From Hygrophila difformis (taxonomy: Eukaryota > Streptophyta > Magnoliopsida > Lamiales > Acanthaceae), in NCBI GenBank assembly GCA_030278955.1, contig JAOANR010000010.1:27344174-27408173 (forward strand): a stretch of DNA of 64,000 bases. Reading direction: 5' to 3'. This document shows positions 10,666 through 20,216 of the stretch, in pieces (the stretch's first letter is position 1; each line of letters starts with the position of its first letter). The notes below the pieces were generated by a model. It was not told the origin of the DNA. It ran no database searches and saw nothing but the letters and a program-made list of their open reading frames with translations. The translations under genes were made by a program, and so were the position numbers.

Positions 10666-11865
10666 CTATGGGGGCGGAGGTCGTTGGTTCTGGTTCTGGT
10701 TTTGCGGCCTATTTTGAGGGGGTCTGTACCCTTGGTTATTCCCGTTTCGCCCGTTTTGGTTTTGAGGCTGTTCTTGCCCCGCGACCAAATCGTCCCTCTT
10801 CGTTATGTTCTCGAGCCTAGTTCGACAATCCCGTCGAACGTGACCCATTCGACCGCATCGGTAACAGGCGCCTTGTTGCGGGCATCCCCTTGCCAGATGG
10901 GGTCGTCCACATCTCGGGCAAGGCGGTACCGGATCTTCTTGATTGAACCTCCTCCCAGTGTTGTTTTGCTGGGGCCTATTCGACCCTCTGCGCTGCTCGT
11001 TCCTTCCAGTGTTGTTCTCGTTTCGTGAATCTCGACTTCTCTTGTCTTGAGGACCGCTGCTGGACTCCCCACTCACCCTTCTTTTCAGCTGCTGCACGCG
11101 TGCTACCACTACAGCGCGATCGTATACGGCTTGCAAATCGGGGTAGTGTACCCCCGCGATCACTTCGCGCACAGACAGGTTCAGTCCCATCTCGAACTTC
11201 TGTGCCTTTTCCGCATCAGTAGGCACTAGCCTTGGTGCGAACCTCACCAGCTCCTTGAAGCGGGTGTAGTATTCCTGCACCGTTTGGCTTCCTTGCTTCA
11301 ACGACAGGAATTCTTCGTACATGGCAGCTTTGGTACTCAAGGGATAGAATCGATCCCTGAGTAGTTCCATCATCTCCATCCACGAGTAAGGCTCGTCATC
11401 TTCAGTCAGTTTGGCTTGCGTTGCTTGCCACCAGTCATCAGCTTCGCCTCCCAAGTAGTATGAAGCGACATGTACCCTCTCTCCTTCCGGACATTTGACC
11501 GCTCCTAGCAGCTTGTCAAAAGTCCGGATCCATTCCTCCAGTTTAGCTGGATCCTCCTCACCAGCATAGTGGGGCGGCTGGTAGGGATTCACCATCGCCA
11601 GGTAGTTAGGGCGAGCTTGGGGCGGAGGTACCGCCGCAGCTTGACCCTGGTTGACTTGCGCGTTCCCGAGCGCAATCAACACTTCCTCTATCGTCCTAAG
11701 ACGATCGCCCACATTGTTCGGTGCGGGGGCGTCCTGCGCACCTTGGGGTTGTTCCATCTCAGGTTGAATCGGTTCAGCGACGTTTGGTGGTGTTTCAGTA
11801 GGTATCTCAGTGGTGGTTTGGGGAGTGGTCTGAGTTCTTCCTCTTCCTCTTCCTCTGGGTGCCAT
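10666..11865 (-). CDS. gag: Gag polyprotein of the Tekay element
   Basis: About 399 residues counted from the Met that begins MAPRGRGRGRT. An upstream in-frame Met at 11907 is less likely because the basic RGRGR start is typical of this group. The central region (..YYLGGEADDWWQATQAKL.., ..KQGSQTVQEYYTRFKELVRFAP..) is the plant retrotransposon gag domain that forms the particle. Near the C-terminus lie a degenerate and a standard CCHC knuckle (CYRCGRMGHVRRDC) for RNA binding, followed by a Gln/Asn/Pro-rich tail. It ends at a TAG (10666-10668). Translation stays open in the same frame beyond the TAG into protease, so gag and pol are separated by a single in-frame stop. Confidence 0.9.
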   Translation of the reverse strand: MAPRGRGRGRTQTTPQTTTEIPTETPPNVAEPIQPEMEQPQGAQDAPAPNNVGDRLRTIEEVLIALGNAQVNQGQAAAVPPPQARPNYLAMVNPYQPPHYAGEEDPAKLEEWIRTFDKLLGAVKCPEGERVHVASYYLGGEADDWWQATQAKLTEDDEPYSWMEMMELLRDRFYPLSTKAAMYEEFLSLKQGSQTVQEYYTRFKELVRFAPRLVPTDAEKAQKFEMGLNLSVREVIAGVHYPDLQAVYDRAVVVARVQQLKRRVSGESSSGPQDKRSRDSRNENNTGRNEQRRGSNRPQQNNTGRRFNQEDPVPPCPRCGRPHLARGCPQQGACYRCGRMGHVRRDCRTRLENITKRDDLVAGQEQPQNQNGRNGNNQGYRPPQNRPQNQNQNQRPPPP

Positions 11866-12134
11866 TCTAGTACAAATGGGATAGATTAGGGTTGGTGAAT
11901 TTAGCATATAGTCTAAGCAATTTCTATAAATGTATATGTGTGTAGCAATTTAGCACGGGGTGCTTTGTTCGGATTAAGAAGCATCGTATGCTTCGGGGTT
12001 TTATTTTATTTTGTTTTGTTTTGTTTTGTTTTGATTTAAAAAAAAATAAATCGGGCATTTTATTTCCTCAAAAGAAACTCTAGTACAAAAGTAGAGATGT
12101 TTTTCTAGCAAAACAATGTCTAACAGTAGAATCT

Positions 12135-12470
12135 CTAGTGCCTCATGACGTCTCCCGGTGGGGTAGCAGGATCTTCCTCCGGATCTTCCTCCTCCGAACT
12201 CGGCGGTAGTAGGTCGTCAAAGATAGTGTTTAAGTCTTGCCCGTGGGCATCGATGTATTCCTTTAGTATTAAGTTTTGTGTAGTGAGGGTTTGGACTTGG
12301 CGTTCGAGTTGGTTTATGCGGTGATGATCCGCCTCTCTCAAGTTGCCCATGTGATGTAAATTGGCCTCCAATTGAGCCATACGGTACTTCATTTGCTCTA
12401 GGGTTTGGTGGGAATCGAGATGAACGCTCATCATCCTGACCATCAACTGCATCATGTCTTGACTAGCCAT
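12135..12470 (-). CDS. Small coiled-coil ORF in the leader upstream of gag
   Basis: A 111-codon frame between the 5' LTR and gag, same strand. Its N-terminal two thirds (about residues 1-85) have heptad-like spacing of Leu, Met and Ile with many Gln, His and Glu, consistent with a coiled coil. It ends in an acidic, Ser/Pro-rich tail (..LPPSSEEEDPEEDPATPP..). There is no zinc knuckle or catalytic motif, and I do not recognise a family. It starts ATG at 12468-12470 and ends about 270 bases before the gag start at 11865. It could be an accessory protein, an upstream regulatory frame, or an N-terminal gag segment split off by mutation. Its length without stops in an otherwise mutable leader is the main support for its being real. 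Confidence 0.55.
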   Translation of the reverse strand: MASQDMMQLMVRMMSVHLDSHQTLEQMKYRMAQLEANLHHMGNLREADHHRINQLERQVQTLTTQNLILKEYIDAHGQDLNTIFDDLLPPSSEEEDPEEDPATPPGDVMRH

Positions 12471-12501
12471 CTAGCGCAAGCAAGAGATCTAGGTTAATAT
12501 T

Positions 12502-12632
12502 CGCCAAGATTCTAAGTTCAATTCGCCAAGATTCTAGGTTCGAGTTTCCAAGATTCTAAGTTCAAGTTTCGCCAAGATGCTAAGTTCAAGTTTCGCCAAG
12601 ATTCTAAGTTCAAGTCTCCAAGATTCTAAGTT
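12502..12632. repeat. Minisatellite in the retroelement leader
   Basis: About six imperfect units built on CCAAGATTCTAAGTTCAA with linkers of varying length (gtttc, gagt, gtct). It lies between the primer binding site and the leader reading frame. Confidence 0.85.
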
Positions 12633-12843
12633 CATAGCAGAGATGCAACATGCATATGCAAATGATAATTCCCCCCAATAATAATTTAATACACCATATA
12701 TATATATTTTTCCATGGGTTTTAAAATAAAGAATAAAAATTCTTCCATGGAAATAATACTTTAAAATTTAAAATAATAGTCAAAATATTAATAATAGTTT
12801 AAAAATAGTAATGGTTTAAAAATAGTAGTTTAAAAATAGCCGG

Positions 12844-12855
12844 GCTCTGATACCA
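12844..12855 (-). promoter_or_regulatory. Primer binding site, tRNA-iMet type
   Basis: TGGTATCAGAGC on the minus strand, three bases inside the 5' LTR. This 12-mer is complementary to the 3' end of plant initiator tRNA-Met, the usual primer for minus-strand DNA synthesis in this group. Confidence 0.9.
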
Positions 12856-12858
12856 ACT

Positions 12859-15454
12859 TGTAACACCCCGGTTTTTGGTCACCCAGGTCGGGATGTCACC
12901 GCCACATCTTCCTAGTAAGACACGGTTTCTCCGAGCTTACTAAAGAGATGCAAGGCTAGGTATTGCAGGATTTAAAACATTTAAAGCATTCAAAATAGCC
13001 CATACAATATAATTCGAAAATAATAATAGCATAGCGCAGCGGAAATATTTAGTTTAGTACAGTATCGCAGCGGAAAATATAAAAAGGGCCGACATGGCCA
13101 AAACACGGGTTAAACAGACCCGTTCATAATATAGTCTAAGTACGAAATTTAAAAGCAAAATAACAATCCCCAAAATCCCATGCATGATTCGTGCTCATAC
13201 AGGCTCATTCCACATATTCTGTAAAGAAAGGAATAAAAATGGTTTTGGTCAGCAAAATTGCTGAGTAAGTTAACACATGCATGATCGTAGGGTTTAAAAG
13301 CCTTAAATTTAATAATTTAACAAAAGCATGATAATAACATAATATTTAATTTCATCTAATGCATAACCAATAGCATAATTTATCTCAGGCTCTATTTAAT
13401 AACACATATCCATGGTTTAATCATAAAAGCCATAATTTAAATAAAACATTTAAATAATTTAATTTGACAACAATATCATTTAATCTAGTTTAATTTAATT
13501 TAGAATCCCCATTACATTCCCGATTTGGTATTTCAAAGTTTCACGATAAAAATCGCGATGTCAACAAGTTTAGCCGGTAGCCCGGCGGCCGCAACCGTAT
13601 CAGCCATACCCAGTACCACTCCGGAGCCTCGGGAAACCCATACGGATATTCACGAGAGTGTAGGCTCTAAGTTTCGCCGTTTAGGCAATCCATATCTCAA
13701 ATTTAGCGCGCGGGGTCACCATCGTCCATTACGGCACGAAGTGAATCGTTAGGGGCCCTGCAGAGCACTCGCCCCTAATTTTAATTTATCAAGTTTGTAA
13801 GGGGATTTAGTGTTTAAAATCTGCCTTCCATTGTATTAATTTAGAAATAATATCTCAATTCGTTTCAACCCTAAAGGTTAATTCCATGTTTTCAACAAGA
13901 TTTTAAGATTTCGTTTCGGTAAATCACAGTTTACTCCAAAATTCGTCTAAAATCAGATTTAATTCCAAAAATTCCAAAATTTCATATCTGACTCGGAAAC
14001 ATCAAGATCTACAACTTTCGTGTTTTAACTTTTTCAATCCGAGATACCTAATTAGGTCAAAATCTCCAATTTTCGCATAAGAAGAAATCTGTCCGAGTTT
14101 AATACATCACAGTTCAAAGATTTCAAATTCTACCATATCAATTCAACTCCAAATTTAATGAAATTTGACAGGGATCATCTTAAGACATTTATCTACAACT
14201 TTCATGTTCGGCCAAAGATCTAAAACAGCCTAGATCCTATCTCAAAAACGTGATCAAGATCATTCCTAAGTTCTGTCCCAGATTTCAAGATCTAGAATCA
14301 AACAGTTCGGTTTCAACGGGTTTTCACATATCAAATCAACTCCAAAAATTCACAAATTTTTACAGTAGCTAGGTCTAAGTCTTAGGAACGTTTTTCGTGT
14401 TTTAGGTTTTTCCGTTTGAGTTCGTTTTAAGGTTCGGAAAAATTCAACAAATCTGTTGCGCCGATAGAAAGTTTAGATTGACAGATTTACGGTTTCTTGA
14501 TAATCTTTTAGTTTTGAATGTTTTAATTCATCCCAAAACCATGTAAGAGTTAACTTACAGTGTCTATGAACGTCGGGAATGTGTAGTTCGGAGGCGTGGC
14601 TTCCAGATCACCGTTCCTCCTCTCCGTTCGTCGGGTTCTACGATCTAGATTCGAAACGGGGTGTAGAAAGAAAAGAACCGAAGTTAGAATCCGTTTTCGG
14701 ATTGAAACATGAAAAGATTTATTGGACTAGAGCTTACCACAACGTTTGGAGACCTTGGATTTTCGTCCAAGCTGCTGCCTCCGTTTGGTGCTTTCCGTCG
14801 ACTCCGAATTTAGGGTTTCGAACGTATAGAAGATTGTAGGGTTTTGTAAACTTGTTTGGGGCTCCCAAGGGGCTTATTTATAGAATTCTTAATCCCTAGG
14901 GCGTCCACAACCGACCTAAAAGTCTGGAGTCGAGAGATGTTCAACCGAAAGTCGAAAAATCCGCGTTCGGGCGAGAGATTCACGCAACAAACGAATCTGT
15001 GGGGTGGCGCGGTCGTGGCGCGCTAAAGCCACTTCACCGCGCGGCCACCGCGCCGACTTCGCCTGGACTTCGGTCCGGGCGGGTCGTGCGATCCGTCGTG
15101 CTTTTCCGCCTCTCTTTCGGGTTTCTATCCCTCTATGCTCCCGAATTCCGATTTCCGGGGTATCTTCGGGTTTCTACTTTCTCTCTAAATTTTATTCTCA
15201 GTCTAATTGGATGTTTTGGACTCGAATACTCGAGTTCATTAGTGTCGGGTTTTGGTGTACCATTTATCCATCCTTTTACTGAATTAAATTCCTTTAATTC
15301 CTTTCTAAGTAAAAATCTCATTTCTCATTTCCTTATCTTTATTTGTTTCTTTTATTTGCTGGATTTGTTTATTTATTTATAGTATTTATTTTATTTATTA
15401 TTTATTTATTTAATTATTGTTTTATTTTATGTTGGAAAATTCTCGGGTATTACA
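12859..15454 (-). repeat. 5' LTR of the Tekay element
   Basis: About 2596 bp and the promoter-bearing LTR. It differs from the 3' LTR by a 4-bp and a 2-bp deletion plus about 21 substitutions counted by eye. It ends next to the primer binding site. Confidence 0.95.
14873..14883 (-). promoter_or_regulatory. TATA box in the 5' LTR
   Basis: CTATAAATAAG on the minus strand. It is the best TATA match in the LTR and is conserved at the same place in the other copy (6325-6335), so retroelement transcription probably starts about 30 bp downstream. Confidence 0.55.
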
Positions 15455-16005
15455 AAATATTAATATTATAGTCCAGAAAACGACAGCCCCAATCTTGTAT
15501 GCTTGACAAAAACTATTGGTTTACTACCTATCAGTTACATACCTAAGAAACACATGGGACCATTCTTTTCTACTTGTCGGTTTCTATTTGTTTAGAGCAA
15601 ACCTCTGTTATGTCTTTTACTTGCATTACACATATAATGAAGCATCAACCATATGAGGCATTAAATCAAAATTTCAACTACTTACCAGAATCGGGTGGGG
15701 AAGACCATTCTCTGACCTAGGTTTAGGATTCGAGCCGATTGCATTCCACATTGAGCGGAGATGTCAATGCTTCGAGTTGGTAGTGGGTTGAAACCGCACT
15801 TCGTTCCAGTTTTGAAGATGAAATTGCATGATTGAATCTGTCGAAACTCGCAACCTAGCCTTTAGAAATCGATAGTGCTTGAAGAATGTGAGATGAAGAA
15901 CGTATTTTTTAAACCAAAATGGCAGTCCGGAGAGAATGAGTTGAAGAAACAGTAGGTTGCGATGTTGAGGTTAAAGAGAAATAGTGTATTTTCTTTTCTG
16001 AAATT

Positions 16006-16250
16006 GGATATCTGTAAATTACCCTACCCATGTGTAGATCCAGATTAAAATGGAACCCGGATGACATGGATGTCATTAAATCACTAATAATCTCTTAATT
16101 AATGCACCTCAGCAGTTTAGATTAATTAGAGGGTCAAAGGATGGAATTGGCTAAAATAAGATACTTGTAGGATGTTATAGTAATTAGGAAAGTTACATGA
16201 CCGAATTGCTAATTATGTATACTTACTGGACCATATGGGTTCTTATTCCC
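16006..16250 (-). repeat. Right TIR of the MULE
   Basis: This is the reverse complement of the interrupted left TIR. It is uninterrupted here and so shows the intact structure. The 9-bp duplication TTCTTAATT follows directly at 16251-16259. Confidence 0.88.
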
Positions 16251-17520
16251 TTCTTAATTTTAGTTTTCTACACCCAACTGAAACAAGCACTTCAAAGTTA
16301 CTCCAGTGGCTATCCAAGGAATATATATATAATACTATCAAATATCTTCTTTAATTAATATTCCTAGATGTAAGTTACAATTACTTGGGGTTCTCGCCTC
16401 TAGGAAGTATTTGTTTCAATATTTCCTCTTCTATATTATTCATTGGTAAATTTAATTGTGTGTCTTGCAAAAAAAGCACCAAAACCATAATAAATAATAA
16501 TTACCATAATTCTTATTTTACCCTACTTCTTAATGTCATTTAAATGCATGCTTGCTATATTACCATCAATTTATTGTTGTATCCGAAACAGTTATATAAA
16601 ACAGTTGATTCCTGAAGCTGAAAAGCTTGTAGTGTACTATTCTGCTGAGACGTTTAAATACTACAACCTCCAAATTTACACTAACCCCTATTGTTATCTT
16701 GATACCCCAAAGGCAAAATGAGAGATACAATACCACATGCTTTTGATGTCCATTAATTTTAAAATACTCTTTCATTCCCTTGAAGCTTCGGGCCAATGAG
16801 TTTCCATATCAAGATAGTTCATGATTAGTTTCTTTTCTTTTCTTTTTTTTTTTCCTTTTTTTTCCTTCATGTAGTAAATGTTCATAATAAAATTGATGCG
16901 AATACTTAAAATCTCTTGAAGAGGTAAAATTGAAGGTAAATGTTCAATGTTTTATGGAAGTGCTTTGAGAACACATGTTCTTTTCATAAAAGTGGATAAT
17001 CACATACAATATTCATTTCCTTCTATACTAATCAAGTTCCAATTAACCGAATATTCTGTAATTCTTTGTGACTCATATGTTGGATTGAGAATTTTAGTGT
17101 TTAAAAAAAGTAAACCCTAAATAATAACTTTCACCTTGTGTCATTTTTATTATTTAATATTAAATTATTTGTATTAGGTATATTAATAGTTTGAATATGA
17201 TTTTTTTTTTCATGGATGGTTTGGTTGATTGCTAATGAATTCACTAATTGACAACATGCACTTTGTTGTGAGATTTTTTTACTCATACCAATAGGGAAGT
17301 CATATATAGCCATTTTTTTTATGTTATTATGAAACTGCATTATGATATTTACAATTTTCTTTTTTAAAATTAAAAATCTTAATGAAAAGGGGAATCATAC
17401 TGATTGAATTTTTTTATGTCTCAACCTTATTGTGGTGTTTTCAGTAATGGATGCATAAGTATCACTTAATTTATGATAGAATGTATGTTTGGTTTCACAT
17501 TTAATAATAATTTTTATGAC
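16251..17520. other. AT-rich intergenic stretch, no gene seen
   Basis: Sequence flanking the MULE. It has many homopolymer T runs (for example 16845-16862) and no long conserved reading frame on either strand. Small frames at 16533-16796 have no recognisable features. Confidence 0.6.
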
Positions 17521-17682
17521 TTTTTTTTTTAGGAGTCGAAGCCGAAGAAAGGATGGTGGGAACTCATGCCACACAAACATAAAGGGATAAATGGGAGGGA
17601 TAGGAGGCCGGATGGGGAATCGAACCCCCAATCTAAGGTTGAAAAGGTATGGACTTTGCCGCTCGAGCAAGTACTCATCCCC
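17521..17682 (-). mobile_element. tRNA-derived SINE
   Basis: A 162-bp element on the minus strand with an internal RNA polymerase III promoter. The A box resembles TTGCTCGAGCGG near the 5' end, and the B box GGTTCGATTCC is canonical. It ends in an A-run (the T-run 17521-17531 on the plus strand). A 7-bp duplication, TTATGAC, flanks it at 17514-17520 and 17683-17689. A tRNA-like head, A tail and target duplication together define a SINE mobilised by a LINE reverse transcriptase. The family is not identified. Confidence 0.85.
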
Positions 17683-17759
17683 TTATGACACGACTAATTT
17701 TAGACTATTATTTATTAATATTAAAATTTTATTATAAATTAGTGTTAAATCTTTTTTTT

Positions 17760-17818
17760 TTTAAATTTTATTGATGAAAATATTTTGCCCGGTGCATCAC
17801 ACGGGCGGGTATTACTAG
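17760..17818 (+). mobile_element. Possible Helitron 3' terminus
   Basis: A GC-rich imperfect palindrome (CCCGGTGCATCACACGGG, 17788-17805) is followed ten bases later by CTAG and then T, on the plus strand. A short hairpin about ten bases before a CTRR end inserted before a T is the Helitron 3' signature. No TC-start 5' end was found, so the element's extent and even its class are uncertain. Confidence 0.35.
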
Positions 17819-19299
17819 TAAAAGTACTATAAACAACTTCTTTTTTTACTGCGACGAAATTTATTACTAGGATTTTAGTATATGAATATTTGCAGTAGTT
17901 GGTCCTCCGACCAACCCGACAGCAGCTTATCCGAACCGAAATCCAATCAGGCCCAAAAGCCCAGAGACTCATTTGATCCGAACCCAAGTTGCAATGGGCC
18001 CCAATTAATTAATTAATTCAATCAAAGCGCACAAGACTGCGCGGTTCAAGTGAAGAAATGGAGGCCCAAAGCATGAAGGCCAACTCAATTTGGAGTGTTA
18101 ACCCAGGAGAGGGCCCAAGCAACATTTTGAATATTACCGCAGCAGGCAGCAGCAGCAGCCACAACAACAGCCGGACATATATTTCCAAGCTTCAGATGAG
18201 TCTGTCTAGCAGCAAATTAAAGAAGATCCGTCCCATGAAATGCCCCAAGGCCGCCTCCTCTTTTCCATTTGCATTTTCGGCAGTCGTCACGTCACCGTCC
18301 AGCTAACAATTCTCACTGCTGCTGCGGCTGAGAAAGCCAGGATCGGAGAGGCCTGAATCATGATTGCCCTGCAGACTCGCCCCGGACTGGTGTGGTGTCG
18401 TGAGCTTTATTTATTTATGGTAATGAGAGGATTGGTTGGGATGATCAAGAAGCTAAGGTTAAATATGGTCTAAACCTCCGTCGATCGGGTTGGGCCAATT
18501 AAGGGCAGTGGTTGGGAGGTGGGAAATGGGTATCCCCAACCCCAACCCCAACCCCAAGCTAGCTAGTTGTTGAATCTGATTATTATTGTCAACAAGTGAT
18601 ATATGGATCTCATCTCATCTCATCAACGAGAATTCATCAGGTTCAACAGCTGGTCATTAATTACCACCATGCATCTTCTTTCCAAGATCCCAGCAATGAA
18701 TGACACATTGGCAATGGGAAAGTGAGGTTTGATTGGAAGCCAACATCGTTGCTGTGATTTTCTACTCAGAGACAAACACTGTTTTATGGGGTATCCAACA
18801 TATATTACCAAACCACCATATTCTTCTATTCATTCTACTTTGTTGAATGATATGATTGTAATGGCATCATGCACTATATATGCCCATCAGAATTATGACA
18901 TCACTATTAATGCAATGCATAATTAGCGAATAATTTTTCCTTCTTAAATGCTACTCCTATTATTCTAAAAGGGAAATTCTGTACTTCTGAAAAATAAGCA
19001 TAATTGAATGAAATGAGACTCTCGAAGAGAACAATTTTTCTTCTAAAAGATTTAAGGTGAAAAAAAAAATTAAATATTACTATAATTGTAAAATTTTAAA
19101 AATTTAAGAATAGTACCAAGTTAAAAAACTTTAGTTTTTAGTACTAAATTAAATTTTTAATTTATAATTTAATTTTATTAGATAAATTTTCTATTTTTAG
19201 TATATTTTATATGCATTTTACCATATCTTTTAGCTTTTATTTTCCTTTACCATTATTTTTTTTGTTTTTCTTCGAGGGTACTATTAGATTAATTATATA
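17819..19299. other. Mostly unannotated spacer with a weak 82-codon ORF
   Basis: An ATG frame at 18058-18306 (82 codons, Ser-rich, mildly basic) follows a cluster of GGCCCA/TGGGCC-type motifs at about 17940-18000 (gcccaaaagccc, aatgggccccaa), as is common in plant promoters. The protein is not recognised and the frame may be chance or a first exon. CCCCAA is repeated about four times near 18533-18556. The rest is AT-rich with no gene seen. Confidence 0.35.
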
Positions 19300-19750
19300 C
19301 TCCCCGTCCCATTAAAAGTGGCCACTTTCTTTTGGGCACGGGAATTTAGGTTGTGGTGTTTAATAGTTAAAGTAGTGTGATTAAATTTGACTAATCCATC
19401 CATATAATTTATAATGGTTACATTTGACTTTTAACCCTATTTATTATTTAACTTTGACTTAATGTTATCTTAATGATGTAGAAAGAAAAAAATAGTCAAG
19501 TGTGGTCTTGTTGGAATCGTCTAATCGTATAGTTTTAGAATATATATTTTATATAATTTTTATTTATACCCATTTTGAGATATTAATGGTTAAACATATA
19601 TATGGACTTTGTGCAGAAAGTACAATTATCATTATTGTGGGGTTTTTAATCATGTTTATGTTAATCTAAATTGCTTAAAAGGGAAAGTGGCCAACCTTAT
19701 TGGGACACCCCAAAAAGGAATAGTGGCCACTTTTAATGGGACGGAGGGAG
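19300..19750. mobile_element. Stowaway-type MITE, 451 bp
   Basis: Terminal repeats CTCCCCGTCCC and GGGACGGAGGGAG are flanked by TA on both sides (19298-19299, 19751-19752). The ends stay inverted for about 27 bp (attaaaagtggccac / gtggccacttttaat). It has no coding capacity. The TA target site and CTCCCTCCGTCCC ends are those of Tc1/mariner-mobilised Stowaway elements. Confidence 0.9.
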
Positions 19751-19968
19751 TACTATGTATCTTAAAATTTTAAAATTGTTTTTATCTTAAATATTTTATT
19801 TTAGCTGCTAATTTAGCGGGGTCTGGTACTCTCGGGAGTAGATTCTTATTTTCATTTTTTTTTCTTTTCTCCTTCCTTAACCCTATTATGTAGATTTTCG
19901 CAGTTCTCTTTGCGATGCCAGTTGTCACCCAAAAAACTTTTTTTTAAAGCTAGAATTAGAGAATAATA

Positions 19969-20216
19969 CTCCATCCGTTCAATCTTAAGTGTCTTGTTTG
20001 ATTTTTTGACACTGTTAATTGATCAACTTTGACTCGATATTATTGTAAGTATATGTTTGAAAAAAATAGTCAAGATGTATTGTTAGATTCGTCTATTCCT
20101 ATGATTTTGGAATACATATTTTATATAATTTTTATTTGTGCATATTTTTAGATATTAACGATTAAAAAAGTGTAGAAAGAAAACTAAACATAACATTTCA
20201 AATGGGACGGAGGGAG
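19969..20216. mobile_element. Stowaway-type MITE, 248 bp
   Basis: Ends CTCCATCCGTTC and GGGACGGAGGGAG lie between TA dinucleotides at 19967-19968 and 20217-20218. The interior (gtgtcttgtttgattttttg..) matches the MITE at 43113-43361, so they are one subfamily. Confidence 0.9.

Larger units (their letters stand above)
4307..15454 (-). mobile_element. Ty3/gypsy chromovirus LTR retrotransposon, Tekay/Del type, full length
   Basis: An 11.15-kb element reading on the minus strand. LTRs at 4307-6906 and 12859-15454 begin TG and end CA, and AAATA is duplicated at 4302-4306 and 15455-15459. Inside, in transcription order, lie the iMet-type primer binding site, a leader with a small coiled-coil frame and minisatellite, gag, protease, reverse transcriptase, RNase H, integrase and a C-terminal chromodomain. 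The order RT-RH-INT is Ty3/gypsy, and the chromodomain after integrase places it among chromoviruses. By eye the LTRs differ by about 21 substitutions and a few indels in 2.6 kb, so insertion was recent. A stop codon after gag and a frame change after protease mean it may not be autonomous. Confidence 0.95.
2937..16250. mobile_element. Mutator-like element (MULE), split by two nested insertions
   Basis: Long inverted repeats bound this element. The left TIR is 2937-2964 plus 3668-3885 (interrupted), and the right TIR is 16006-16250. Both begin GGAATAAGAACC and stay similar for about 245 bp. A perfect 9-bp target duplication, TTCTTAATT, lies at 2928-2936 and 16251-16259, the size made by Mutator-type transposases. 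Without the nested Tekay retroelement (4307-15454) and the small TIR element (2965-3659), the MULE itself is about 1.45 kb. Its interior of under 1 kb carries only an acidic reading-frame fragment, so it is non-autonomous. The coordinates include the nested insertions. Confidence 0.88.

Noticed and set aside
17600..17690. tRNA gene
   Set aside because: A and B boxes are present but the sequence does not fold as a full tRNA, and it is part of a SINE with an A tail and target duplication.
18533..18556. (CCCCAA)n, telomere-like
   Set aside because: Only about four copies and not the plant telomere unit.
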